39,673 nt of DNA, taken from contig RDZE01000037.1 of the NCBI GenBank assembly GCA_004293905.1, forward strand, positions 1 to 39,673. The letters run 5' to 3'. This document shows positions 1 through 8,796 of the stretch, one piece after another. Below the pieces are notes generated by a model that was not told where the DNA came from, did no database searches, and saw only the letters and a program-made list of their open reading frames with translations. A program made the translations under genes and the position numbers. Numbering within the stretch: position 1 is the first letter of the stretch; each line of letters begins with the position of its first letter. The stretch is from Cytophagales bacterium. GTDB lineage: Bacteria > Bacteroidota > Bacteroidia > Cytophagales > Microscillaceae.

Positions 1-1924
1 TTTTTTTCATCGGTAAGTGTGATATCAAGGTTTATTTTTTCGCCGGGGTATACTTCTGCGGGGTATTCCAACGACAACTGCATTTTTTCTGTTTTCTCCT
101 CATCAGGTAATTGTATAAAGAAGAATTTTTTTTCTAATTTTCCTGCCCAAGTATAGTAAACATATACCAAATAAGGTGTTTTATCCTGTGTTTTTTTCCT
201 CCAGTTCAATTCAGTGCCTCTGCCTTGTGCTATTTCTGTTTTGTCTTTGTAAATAGAATACCAAAAAGGTATTTGATAGGGGTTTGCGGCTTGGAAAAAG
301 ACAGAATCTACAGTTCGGCTTTGGTAAAATTGTATGGGAGTTGTAATATCGGAGAGTGAAAAGTGTGCATAATACGTCTTGTGGGCATCGTATAAAGTAT
401 ATTGATTTATATTTGTGTTAAGTGGCTCTTTGTGAGGAATGCTAATCGCTTGTAAGGTATTAGTGTTGTTATTTTTTAGATAAAAAGTTTTAGTCGTGAG
501 GGTATCATTTTGGGCTTCTATGTTCAAAAAACCACCTTTGAGTTCCATTACTACTTCATCGTGTACTCTATAATCTATTGTTAATTCTTTCGCTAATTTT
601 GTATTGTCCACACTATTCATCGTTACTAAAACTTTCAGCGTACTAGAAAGTTGGGGTTTGAGCGAATCGGGCAAGGTGATAGAGGTTGGAGGTGTGGCAC
701 TGAGTGTGGTTTCATACTTCCAAATTGTATTGGGTAGGAATTTTTTTTCGTAAATCCCATATTTATTGTTATGTTCTATACTCGTTACTACTATTTTTAT
801 TTTGCCGTCTAAAACGTCTAAATCATTATTTGTTTTTGCACTCACCAAAAATGTAATAGAGTCTTTAGCATAGAAAATATTCTTACTTTTGTTGGTTTTC
901 AAATCCATAGAGTAGTTTTCTTTCAACTCATAGTCTTCGTATAAAAAATCAGTCTGTGCAAACTCTTTGCCTCTTTTATTCTCAAAATAAAGTTCAACTA
1001 TTTTAGATTTAGGTATTTTTAGGCTGTCTAATAGGTGTATGCTTCCTTGATAACAACCTTTTCTGTAAGGAGTTGCTTTGAAAGTAGCCAATCCACGATA
1101 GTTATTATAGATGACTACATCTATTTTACCATTGTAAGGCTTACCATTTTTCTTGAGTATAATTGCCTTCCAAAATACTTATTCGTTGCTATATAACTTT
1201 TATGATATCTGTCATTATCTCCATAATAATAATAATCTCTCCGAAAAATCCTATTCCAAACTTTTGTAAAAGGATAAGTGAGCACGCGAGTACGCCCTTT
1301 GGTACAAAGAACATACAAGCCACGAAGTAGCCATAGAGGAGGTCTAAGTACGTATTTAGTAGGTAATTTAAAAAACAACAAGCCATAAAAACCAGTTTGG
1401 TAATAACGAAGTTTAGGTAGTTGATTATCGAGTATGTAATAAAAAACTACCCCCTGATAGATAATTTCTAATTTTCCTTCTTTTCGTGTTTTGGCTATTT
1501 TGTGTAGGTTAGTAGTAGGGTCAAGAGGAATTTCTTTCCCTTTCAGGTATAATTTAGCATCTGTTATGGGTTGTTTTGAGCTATCAGCAAGTAAAATCAA
1601 CAAATCAGTGTCATTGTCTAAAAAACGAATCTCAAAAGGCATAACACTGTGCATCAAATATTCAGAGCGATCCGAATAAACATTTTGTATAACATAGTAT
1701 CCATTGGCAAGTTTTTGCTTAGAAAAATCTTTGACAAGGGAAGAATCTATTGGTAGCCGCTTCTCTTTTATAAATTGCTCAAGAAAATCTTTATCGTCCA
1801 ATGCCTTTTTTACATCATTGTTAGTAAGAGAATACAAATAAGCCTTTAAAAAATCTTGTGCCAAAAGGGTAGGGGCTATGAAAAACAAACAGCAAAAAAG
1901 CAATGATAATTTTAGTGGTTTCAT
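1..1924 (-). pseudogene. Alpha-2-macroglobulin-like exported protein, frameshifted, C-terminus outside window
   Basis: Reading minus from ATG 1924, the protein starts with a signal peptide (MKPLKLSLLFCCLFFIAP..LLAQ). This start is preferred to one 17 codons upstream because the signal peptide begins there. The first frame stops at 1121. A second frame is open from about 1170 to the window edge (about 390 codons) and contains YPAEVYPGEKINLDITLTDE, the usual opening of a macroglobulin (MG/bait-region) domain. The frames meet near 1171-1175: one extra T would give KYFWKAIILKKNGKPY, a typical MG strand. Roughly ten residues (usually a PxYxPGDTV-like stretch) also seem to be missing before it. Bacterial alpha-2-macroglobulins are periplasmic protease traps or cell-surface defence proteins. 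The thioester region would lie beyond the window. A real mutation and a sequencing or assembly error cannot be told apart here. The family call is fairly sure; inactivation is not. Confidence 0.65.
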
Positions 1925-2006
1925 GGTGCGATTATATTTAAACAATGACAATGTAAAAGTAATCAAAAATGTCAAACATTACAAACAAACTATAAAAATA
2001 GAACAT

Positions 2007-2043
2007 AAAAAAAAACGCAAACCCATTACAGATTTGCGTTTTT
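2007..2043 (-). terminator. Intrinsic terminator of hppA
   Basis: On the minus strand an 11-base arm AAAAACGCAAA pairs with TTTGCGTTTTT around an 11-base loop and runs into a T tract. It lies 24 bases after the hppA stop and before the macroglobulin-like gene, so that gene probably has its own promoter. Confidence 0.8.
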
Positions 2044-2066
2044 ATCATTTTTTTAATTTTCTATGC

Positions 2067-4274
2067 TTAGCGCAAAGTCGTTGTTGTAGTACGTGTGGTC
2101 GTTTTTTCTACCCCATTTTCGTAACGTACTTCTTTCTTAATATCTATTTTTTGGGTTACAACTTTGTCAGAACCTTTTGCGATATGAGGCGCAATCACCA
2201 AAGCCACAATAGACATTAGTTTTATTAAGATATTCATAGAAGGACCAGAGGTATCTTTGAAAGGGTCACCTACGGTATCGCCTGTTACAGAGGCTTTGTG
2301 AGGCTCTGATTTTTTGTAATAGGTTTGTCCATCAATTACAACTCCTTTTTCAAAAGACTTCTTCGCATTGTCCCAAGCACCACCTGCATTTGATTGGAAC
2401 ATCGCCATCAATACGCCTGAAACAGTAACACCAGCCAATAAGCCGCCTAATACCTCAGGACCAAAAGCAAAACCTACCGCTGCGGGCACTACTATAGCGA
2501 TGGCACCGGGCAAAATCATTTCGCGAATAGCGGCACGTGTAGAGATAGCTACGCATTTTTCATATTCAGGGCGTGCTTTGCCTTCCATAATTCCGGGAAT
2601 TTCTTTGAACTGACGGCGTACTTCTTTTACCATATCCATTGCGGCTTTTCCTACGGCATTGATAGCCAAAGCAGAGAAGATGAAAGGAATCATACCACCT
2701 ACAAAAAGCCCTGCCAATACTTGTGGGTTAGAAATATCTATAGTTTTAATTTTGGCAATACCCATAAAAGCGGCAAACAAAGCCAAGGAAGTAAGTGCAG
2801 CAGAAGCAATCGCAAAACCTTTTCCTACGGCAGCGGTTGTGTTTCCTACGGCATCTAATATATCTGTTTTTTCACGTACTTCTTTGGGCAAATCACTCAT
2901 TTCTGCAATACCACCCGCATTATCAGCAATAGGACCGAAAGCATCAATCGCCAACTGCATAGCAGTAGTAGCCATCATACCAGCGGCGGCGATAGAAACA
3001 CCGTATAAACCCGCAAAATAATAAGAAACTACAATACCTGCTGCCAAGACAATAATAGGCAACATCGTTGATTCCATCCCTACTGCCAAACCACCAATTA
3101 CGTTAGTAGCGTGTCCTGTAGCCGATTTTTGAATAATGGAATTCACAGGTCTTCTGCCCATAGAAGTATAATACTCTGTAATCATACTCATCAGCGCGCC
3201 TACCAATAAACCGACAGCTACGGCAGCAAATACGCCCATAGACGTAAATTCGAAACCACGCAAAGTCATACGTTCAGGTAGAATGTATAAGATGATGAAA
3301 TAAGAGGCAATAGCTGTGAGAATGATAGAAACCCAGTTACCTAAGTTCAAAGCCCCTTGCACATTGCCATTTTCTTTTACTGATACAAAAAAAGTACCTA
3401 TGATAGAAAAAATAAGTCCTAAACCAGCAATCAACATCGGTAAAAGAATAGGGGACATACCGCCGAAATCGTCTCCAAGTGCTATAGTTTCGCGCCCTAA
3501 GACCATCGTTGCCAAGATAGTAGCTACATACGAACCAAATAAGTCAGCTCCCATACCAGCCACATCGCCTACGTTATCACCTACGTTATCGGCAATAGTA
3601 GCAGGGTTGCGAGGGTCATCTTCAGGAATGCCAGCTTCTACTTTTCCAACCAAATCAGCCCCTACATCGGCAGCTTTAGTATAAATACCACCCCCTACGC
3701 GGGCAAAAAGGGCAATACTTTCAGCACCCAATGAAAAACCAGTAAGCACTTCCAATGCCAATTCCATTTCTTCCCCGTTAGGGCTTGCGCCACCTACAAA
3801 AAGTTGGCGGAAAACGATAAACAAAGAGCCTAAGCCCAAAATAGCCAAACCTGCTACGCCCATTCCCATTACACTTCCTCCTGTGAAGGAAACTTTGAGT
3901 GCCTTAGAAAGGCTTGTGAGGGCGGCATTCGCTGTACGCACATTTGCCAAGGTAGCAATGCGCATACCTATATAGCCTGCCAAAGCAGAAAAAACGGCAC
4001 CGATTACGAAAGCTCCAATGATGAGCGGGTGAGATTTTTCGTTGCCATAACTTAAGAAAAACAACAAAATACTTGCGATAATTACGAAGTAGGTCAATAC
4101 TCTGTACTCTGCGCGGAGAAATGCCATAGCACCTTTTGAAATGTTAGAGGCTATTTCGGTCATTCTTTCGTTTCCTGCGTCTTGTTTGCTTACCCAAGCA
4201 GAATTAATAAAGGTAAACAACAAGCCCAATACTCCTATGGCAGGTACAAGATATAAGATAATTTCTGTAGTCAT
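2067..4274 (-). CDS. hppA: Membrane-bound ion-translocating pyrophosphatase
   Basis: Hydrolyses cytosolic pyrophosphate and uses the energy to pump H+ and/or Na+ across the inner membrane. The 735-residue protein has about 16 hydrophobic segments. It carries the substrate-site signature [20 protein letters not shown] at residues 194-213, followed by the acidic [19 protein letters not shown] stretch, and a second GNTT..GKGFAI block at 477-489. Residue 481 is Ala. In this family Ala there marks the K+-dependent branch and Lys the K+-independent branch, so a K+-dependent enzyme is inferred. Na+ versus H+ transport is not decided here. The last 20 residues form an unusual Thr-rich basic tail ([13 protein letters not shown]). 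It has its own promoter (4306-4335) and terminator (2007-2043), so it is probably a single-gene transcript. Confidence 0.97.
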   Translation of the reverse strand: MTTEIILYLVPAIGVLGLLFTFINSAWVSKQDAGNERMTEIASNISKGAMAFLRAEYRVLTYFVIIASILLFFLSYGNEKSHPLIIGAFVIGAVFSALAGYIGMRIATLANVRTANAALTSLSKALKVSFTGGSVMGMGVAGLAILGLGSLFIVFRQLFVGGASPNGEEMELALEVLTGFSLGAESIALFARVGGGIYTKAADVGADLVGKVEAGIPEDDPRNPATIADNVGDNVGDVAGMGADLFGSYVATILATMVLGRETIALGDDFGGMSPILLPMLIAGLGLIFSIIGTFFVSVKENGNVQGALNLGNWVSIILTAIASYFIILYILPERMTLRGFEFTSMGVFAAVAVGLLVGALMSMITEYYTSMGRRPVNSIIQKSATGHATNVIGGLAVGMESTMLPIIVLAAGIVVSYYFAGLYGVSIAAAGMMATTAMQLAIDAFGPIADNAGGIAEMSDLPKEVREKTDILDAVGNTTAAVGKGFAIASAALTSLALFAAFMGIAKIKTIDISNPQVLAGLFVGGMIPFIFSALAINAVGKAAMDMVKEVRRQFKEIPGIMEGKARPEYEKCVAISTRAAIREMILPGAIAIVVPAAVGFAFGPEVLGGLLAGVTVSGVLMAMFQSNAGGAWDNAKKSFEKGVVIDGQTYYKKSEPHKASVTGDTVGDPFKDTSGPSMNILIKLMSIVALVIAPHIAKGSDKVVTQKIDIKKEVRYENGVEKTTTRTTTTTLR

Positions 4275-4305
4275 AGATTTATATGATAGTTATTAAAAAT
4301 TCGTA

Positions 4306-4335
4306 CAAAATTAATGTAGTTATGTGGAAATCAAA
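4306..4335 (-). promoter_or_regulatory. Bacteroidota-type promoter of hppA
   Basis: On the minus strand the -33 element TTTG (4332-4335) is followed by an 18-base spacer and a perfect -7 box TAATTTTG (4306-4313), 31 bases before the hppA ATG. Confidence 0.7.
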
Positions 4336-4369
4336 GCAAACAGTAGCAAAAATTCGCTAAATTAGTATA

Positions 4370-5689
4370 CTAAAGGCTTCTATTGACATCAAAGGCTTCC
4401 AAATAGTCGGCAACACGGCGTGCAAACATACCTCCTAAGGCACCATCAATGACGCGGTGATCGTAAGAGTGCGAAATGAACATCATGTGTCTGATGGCTA
4501 TCATATCGCCTGTTTCTGTTTCGATAACTGCGGGTTTTTTCTTGATAGCTCCGAAAGCCAAAATCGCAACTTGTGGCTGCATAATAATAGGAGTACCCAT
4601 TTCGTTGCCAAAAGAACCAATATTAGACATAGAGTAAGTGCCTCCATTGAGTTCATCAGGGCTTAGTTTATTATTTCTGGCTCTATTTGCCAAATCATTG
4701 ACCGTTTTGGTAAGTCCTAATAGGTTCAGGCGGTCTGCATTTTTGATTACAGGAACAATCAAATTGCCTGTAGGCAAGGCTGCTGCCATTCCTATATTGA
4801 TGTCTTTTTTCACAATAATTTTATCACCATCTACCGATATATTCACCATCGGGAAATCTTTCAATGCTTTTGCAATGGCTTCTATAAATACAGGGGTGAA
4901 AGTGATGTTTTCGCCTTCTCTTTTCTTAAATGCGTCTTTGATTTTATTGCGCCAAAGGACTATATTGGTTACATCAACCTCTACAAAAGTGGTTACGTGA
5001 GGCGAAGTATGTTTCGATTCTACCATGCGTTGTGCAATCATCTTACGCATACGATCCATCTCTACAATTTCTACATTGCCTCCGTAGGATTGTGCAGGTG
5101 CTACAGAAGCCGTAACTACAGGCTGAATTTCTTGTTTTTGTACCACTGCATTATTGTTGTTATTTTGTACTGGTACTGTAGTCGCAACATTATTTTTTCT
5201 TTGCGCTACGTATGCCAAAATATCTTTTTTAGTTACTCTATTTTCGCTGCCGGTGCCTGCTACGGTTGCCAATTCTTCCATAGATATTTGTTCTTCTTTG
5301 GCAATGCTTAGCACTAATGGAGAGTAAAAACGATTTGCGCCGTTGCTATGTGATTGCTGCTGTGCTTGCGATACGTTCACACTGCTCGCAACAGATGTCT
5401 GCTCTACTACAACAGGCGTTTCTACGGGTGTTGTCGCGGCACTGCTTCCTTCTGCGGCAATCAAGGCTATTGGCTGCCCTACTTGCACTACCTGCCCCTC
5501 AGCTACCAAAATTTCTTGTAAAATACCTGCATGAGTAGCGGGGATTTCAGTATCTACTTTGTCGGTCGCTACTTCCAACACGGGTTCATCTTGCGCTATA
5601 GGCTCACCTACTTTCTTGAGCCATTTCAATATAGTGCCTTCCATGACACTCTCGCCCATTTTGGGCATAAGCATTTGTACTGCTGACAT
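4370..5689 (-). CDS. 2-oxo acid dehydrogenase E2 (dihydrolipoamide acyltransferase)
   Basis: Core acyltransferase subunit of a 2-oxo acid dehydrogenase complex, moving the acyl group from lipoyl-lysine to CoA. In order: one lipoyl domain (residues 1-75, lipoylated Lys44 in ATDKVDTE), a Ser/Gln/Val-rich linker, an E1/E3-binding domain (YSPLVLSIAKEEQISMEEL.. to VTKKDILAYV), a second Asn/Gln-rich linker, and the catalytic domain with SHSYDHRVIDG near the C-terminus (catalytic His and Asp). ATG 5689 (MSAVQMLMPKMGES) is chosen over 5776 because the lipoyl domain begins there and the upstream part overlaps the divergent promoter region. E1 and E3 genes are not adjacent, so pyruvate, 2-oxoglutarate and branched-chain complexes cannot be separated; the single lipoyl domain and the ESVMEG wording favour branched-chain or 2-oxoglutarate. 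Confidence 0.93.
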   Translation of the reverse strand: MSAVQMLMPKMGESVMEGTILKWLKKVGEPIAQDEPVLEVATDKVDTEIPATHAGILQEILVAEGQVVQVGQPIALIAAEGSSAATTPVETPVVVEQTSVASSVNVSQAQQQSHSNGANRFYSPLVLSIAKEEQISMEELATVAGTGSENRVTKKDILAYVAQRKNNVATTVPVQNNNNNAVVQKQEIQPVVTASVAPAQSYGGNVEIVEMDRMRKMIAQRMVESKHTSPHVTTFVEVDVTNIVLWRNKIKDAFKKREGENITFTPVFIEAIAKALKDFPMVNISVDGDKIIVKKDINIGMAAALPTGNLIVPVIKNADRLNLLGLTKTVNDLANRARNNKLSPDELNGGTYSMSNIGSFGNEMGTPIIMQPQVAILAFGAIKKKPAVIETETGDMIAIRHMMFISHSYDHRVIDGALGGMFARRVADYLEAFDVNRSL

Positions 5690-5712
5690 ATCTTTTTTTA
5701 CTGTTTTGCCCG

Positions 5713-5720
5713 CAAAGTTA
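5713..5720 (-). promoter_or_regulatory. -7 box for the E2 gene
   Basis: TAACTTTG on the minus strand matches TAnnTTTG, 23 bases before ATG 5689. No clear -33 TTG is seen at normal spacing. It lies back to back with the plus-strand box at 5734-5741. Confidence 0.5.
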
Positions 5721-5733
5721 TAGAAAAATTTGC

Positions 5734-5741
5734 TATCTTTG
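5734..5741 (+). promoter_or_regulatory. -7 box for the HMG-CoA reductase gene
   Basis: TATCTTTG matches TAnnTTTG, 21 bases before ATG 5763. The nearest upstream TTTTG ends 25 bases away, longer than usual. It lies only 13 bases from the opposing E2 box. Confidence 0.5.
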
Positions 5742-5762
5742 TTTGATACTACTTTTTTTTCT

Positions 5763-6941
5763 ATGGAAGAACCCAAAATACCTCGTGCTAAAGAAAATGA
5801 TTATACCAAAGAAATGGCAAACGAGCGAATGGCTTTTGCCCAAAGGTATACAACATACCCACTTGAGCACCTTGCGCATTATGCATTTGACCCCAATCTC
5901 TTGTCAGGCAATATAGAAAATTTTGTGGGGGTTGCCCAAATACCCATCGGTTTGGCAGGACCACTGCTCATCAATGGTGAATATGCAAAAGGAGATTTTT
6001 TTGTTCCGATGGCTACTACAGAAGGCACATTGGTAGCAAGTTATAGTCGTGGCATGAAGCTCACCAAAGCCGCAGGAGGCATCACGACTACAGTCATAGA
6101 CGATGCCATGCAAAGAGCTCCTATATTTATCTTTGAAAATGCACGTTTGGCGCGTGCTTTTGGAATATGGGTAGAAGAAAACTTTGAGAACATTAAAAAA
6201 CAGGCAGAAAGCACTACCAGCGTAGGCAAATTACGCAACATAGAGCAGTACGCTGCGGGCAAAATGAGATGGCTTCGCTTTAACTATACTACGGGTGATG
6301 CTGCGGGGCAAAATATGGTTACTAAAGCCACGCGCGAAGCCTGCCAATGGATTCTCAAGCAAGGAATAGAGGGTTTGGAACATTTTTCTTTAGCTGCTAA
6401 TTTTGATACAGACAAAAAACACTCACAAGTCAATAACTTACATACGCGTGGCAAAAGAGTCATCGCCGAGCTTACTTTGCCTGCCGATTTAGTATCCCAA
6501 TTTTTCCGCATTACGGGCAAAGCAATGTATTTTCAACGCCAACTCTCCAACATGGGAGCAATGCTTTCGGGCTCTGTAAATAATGGTGCGCATTTTGCCA
6601 ACGGCATCACGGCTTTGTTCATTGCCACAGGGCAAGATGTAGCCAATGCAGCCGAATCTTCGGCAGGTTTGGTATATAGTGAATTAAAAGAGAATGGCGA
6701 TTACTACTTTTCAGTAACAATTCCTTCGCTCATTGTGGCTACTTACGGTGGTGGAACAAACTTGCCCACACAACGCGAATGTTTAGAAATATTAGGCTGT
6801 TATGGAACAGGCAAAGTATACAAATTAGCAGAAATCATTGCCGCTACAGTACTTTGTGGCGAATTATCGCTCAGTGGTGCCATCATTGCAGATGAATGGG
6901 TATCGAGCCACGAACAATATGGGCGCAACAAAGGCTCATAG
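5763..6941 (+). CDS. Hydroxymethylglutaryl-CoA reductase family protein
   Basis: HMG-CoA reductases make mevalonate for isoprenoids. Start ATG 5763 lies just after the -7 box; the further-upstream in-frame ATG would put that box inside the gene. The 392-residue protein has ENFVGVAQIPIGLAGPLLI (52-70), PMATTEGTLVASYSRG (82-97, catalytic Glu87), YTTGDAAGQNMVTKAT (175-190, in place of the class I GDAMGMNM), TDKK (216-219), GQD (290-292, catalytic Asp292) and a C-terminal SSHEQYGRN (His383). By eye alignment with class I enzymes the catalytic lysine (K in NKNLVGSA) falls on QLSNMGAM (260-267), which has no Lys. It is soluble, with no membrane anchor. It is divergent from the E2 gene and convergent with the next gene (4-base gap). 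The family is sure; activity as a reductase is open because of the missing Lys. Confidence 0.9.
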   Translation: MEEPKIPRAKENDYTKEMANERMAFAQRYTTYPLEHLAHYAFDPNLLSGNIENFVGVAQIPIGLAGPLLINGEYAKGDFFVPMATTEGTLVASYSRGMKLTKAAGGITTTVIDDAMQRAPIFIFENARLARAFGIWVEENFENIKKQAESTTSVGKLRNIEQYAAGKMRWLRFNYTTGDAAGQNMVTKATREACQWILKQGIEGLEHFSLAANFDTDKKHSQVNNLHTRGKRVIAELTLPADLVSQFFRITGKAMYFQRQLSNMGAMLSGSVNNGAHFANGITALFIATGQDVANAAESSAGLVYSELKENGDYYFSVTIPSLIVATYGGGTNLPTQRECLEILGCYGTGKVYKLAEIIAATVLCGELSLSGAIIADEWVSSHEQYGRNKGS

Positions 6942-6945
6942 ACGC

Positions 6946-7404
6946 TTACTTTTGTGGTGCGCTGCGTGCCGCGCGTGTATGTGCATGGTACTTAGCGCGT
7001 AACTTCGGGGTGTACTCAATCGCATAACTACTTACGCGTTTCATCATTTCTAAAGCCTCCTGACTGTCCATACCCGTAGCTTCTCTGATGACTTTGAGGT
7101 ATATCCAATCTTTATAAATAGTAAAAGCTGCGCCAATCAAAGAATCATTCAGTGTTAACAATTCCTTAAACAGCATTTCTAACTGAGTTGCAGGGGCTTC
7201 CATCACAGGTGAGAGTACCTGAAAATAAACCCTTTGGTCTTTGTCCATACGCCAAAGGTCTATCCAAATTTCTCTTTCAGAGCGTTTCAAATTCCATTGC
7301 CCTTCTTGGTTACCGCGTGCTATTTTGGGGTCTATATTGAGGGTTTGTATGGCTTCTTCCACTACAGTATAGTATTCTTGAAGTGTTTGTTCTAAAGCAG
7401 TCAT
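6946..7404 (-). CDS. YbjN-like / type III secretion chaperone-fold protein
   Basis: 152 residues, soluble, no signal peptide. The alternating alpha/beta pattern resembles the YbjN family: an N-terminal helix, REIWIDLWRMDKDQRVYFQVLSPVMEAP, an amphipathic helix ending LLTLNDSL, GAAFTIYKDWIYLKVIREATGMD, and a closing helix. These have the fold of secretion chaperones, but their cellular role is mostly unknown. It lies 26 bases downstream of the serine hydrolase gene on the same strand and is probably co-transcribed with it. A basic tail (RAKYHAHTRAARSAPQK) follows the domain. Its stop is 4 bases from the convergent HMG-CoA reductase stop. Confidence 0.6.
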   Translation of the reverse strand: MTALEQTLQEYYTVVEEAIQTLNIDPKIARGNQEGQWNLKRSEREIWIDLWRMDKDQRVYFQVLSPVMEAPATQLEMLFKELLTLNDSLIGAAFTIYKDWIYLKVIREATGMDSQEALEMMKRVSSYAIEYTPKLRAKYHAHTRAARSAPQK

Positions 7405-7430
7405 GGGGGAAAGTCTAATTTTTTACAATT

Positions 7431-8696
7431 TTAATCATATTTTAGCGAAAATTTCGACAAATCGGGTTTGAATTTTCGAAATCTTTGTTTTTCGTACTCA
7501 TAAAATACCTTTCCTATATTTTTCATAAAAGGAAAACCTATGTTATTATAGTCATACTTGTCATCATTGAGGATTCCATCGTTATTCGTGTAAATTACTA
7601 TAGTTAGGAAAAACTCTACCTTTTCTTTTAAATCTACAAAATAGCAATTTTCTATCATAAAGCCATAGGCAAGTCCTATTTTATTAAACAAGCGAATATG
7701 ACGCGGAATGTCTTCTTTTTGTTGTGCGAACATTAAGAATTTGCTATAACTGTCTTCATATTTTTCATAGTTAGGATATAGGCTTTCTTTCGGATATTCT
7801 GACATGCATTGGTACAAAAACTGATAATCATCGGGGCTTAGTAAAAAAGTTTGTTTATTGTTTTTGATAGCTTCAGGAAAAATAACATTGCGAAGTATTT
7901 CCTGTAAAACCTGTACCGATACATAATTACGGTCTGTAAAATCTTTGGGCATTTCTATCAGTTGTTTGGTTTTATCGTCTATATAACCTTTGCCCACTTG
8001 CATCTGATTGATTTTAGCGCGGTATTTTTGCGCATTGTACACTTGTTTTTGCTCATAAATGATGTTTTTAGGGTTTTTAGCGTCATAGAATTGTAGCGCA
8101 TTTGTGTATTTGTTATCCTCCATAGAAAATTGAGGAGCTGCCAGCCGATGCGTAATCATAATATCTCCGTATCCCTTTTTCCATAGGCTTTCGTTGATGT
8201 TTTTTTGTCCAACAAATTCGTACAAACGGTTAAAAGCATCGTTATCACTCACAATGAATAATTTTTTGATGTAGTGCGCTATCGAAGGCAATTTATTTTT
8301 CGCTGTAGTGTCTTTGATTGCTTTGCTTTGCGGGCTACGCACAGAGTCTATTCTCAACGGCGTATATTTATCTAACCCCTTGATATTGAGTCGGTTCAAT
8401 TTCTCTAATGCGAGCAATGCTACAGGCAACTTGATGGTGCTTGCGGGGTAAAAATAGCGTTTTCTATCCACCCCATACTCATAAGTTTTGAAAGAAGGTT
8501 GATTGAGCGAATCACGGTTGATTTGTGTGTACAGTATTTGTAATTGATACTTTTCAGGCGATTTTAATACTTCCTTAAAAAGAGGTTCATTGGCATGCAA
8601 TAAACTATCTACCAACGAGCGCGAACTATGTTGCCACTGGCAACTTGTACAATACAATATACATAACAACCAAAAAACAACATTAAAAATCTTCAT
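7431..8696 (-). CDS. Beta-lactamase-fold serine hydrolase, probable lipoprotein
   Basis: The N-terminus is a signal sequence ending in YCTSC, a plausible lipobox, so it is probably attached to a membrane. The mature part has class A-like serine hydrolase motifs: PASTIKLP (nucleophile Ser86, Lys89), SDN at 150-152, and KIG in FNKIGLAYGF near residue 340, where class A enzymes have KTG. At 421 residues it is longer than class A beta-lactamases (about 290), with a large insert between SDN and KIG. The C-terminal part FLTIVIYTNNDGIL resembles the last strand of the fold. The substrate is unknown; penicillin hydrolysis, cell-wall peptidase and esterase activity are all possible, and I see nothing that shows resistance. 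It is the first gene of a probable two-gene operon with the YbjN-like gene and is divergent from SpoIIE phosphatase 1. Confidence 0.75.
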   Translation of the reverse strand: MKIFNVVFWLLCILYCTSCQWQHSSRSLVDSLLHANEPLFKEVLKSPEKYQLQILYTQINRDSLNQPSFKTYEYGVDRKRYFYPASTIKLPVALLALEKLNRLNIKGLDKYTPLRIDSVRSPQSKAIKDTTAKNKLPSIAHYIKKLFIVSDNDAFNRLYEFVGQKNINESLWKKGYGDIMITHRLAAPQFSMEDNKYTNALQFYDAKNPKNIIYEQKQVYNAQKYRAKINQMQVGKGYIDDKTKQLIEMPKDFTDRNYVSVQVLQEILRNVIFPEAIKNNKQTFLLSPDDYQFLYQCMSEYPKESLYPNYEKYEDSYSKFLMFAQQKEDIPRHIRLFNKIGLAYGFMIENCYFVDLKEKVEFFLTIVIYTNNDGILNDDKYDYNNIGFPFMKNIGKVFYEYEKQRFRKFKPDLSKFSLKYD

Positions 8697-8754
8697 TATT
8701 TTTTATTCACCATTTTTTATTTAGAAAATACAAAAATAAAAACAGATTTGATTT

Positions 8755-8782
8755 TTTGTAGGAAAAAATAGTATTATTTTTG
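8755..8782 (+). promoter_or_regulatory. Promoter of SpoIIE phosphatase 1
   Basis: A TTTG (8755-8758) is followed by a 16-base spacer and TATTTTTG (8775-8782), a full TAnnTTTG match, 14 bases before the ATG. The spacer is slightly short for the family and the leader would be very short. Confidence 0.45.
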
Positions 8783-8796
8783 CTTAAAGCAATCCA

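Noticed and set aside
1878..2219. 113-codon plus-strand frame
   Set aside because: Runs through the hppA terminator hairpin and the opposite strand of two real genes; composition is not protein-like.
2368..3684. Several plus-strand frames of 80-120 codons
   Set aside because: Mirror images of hppA caused by its Gly/Ala-rich codons; no start signals or family motifs.
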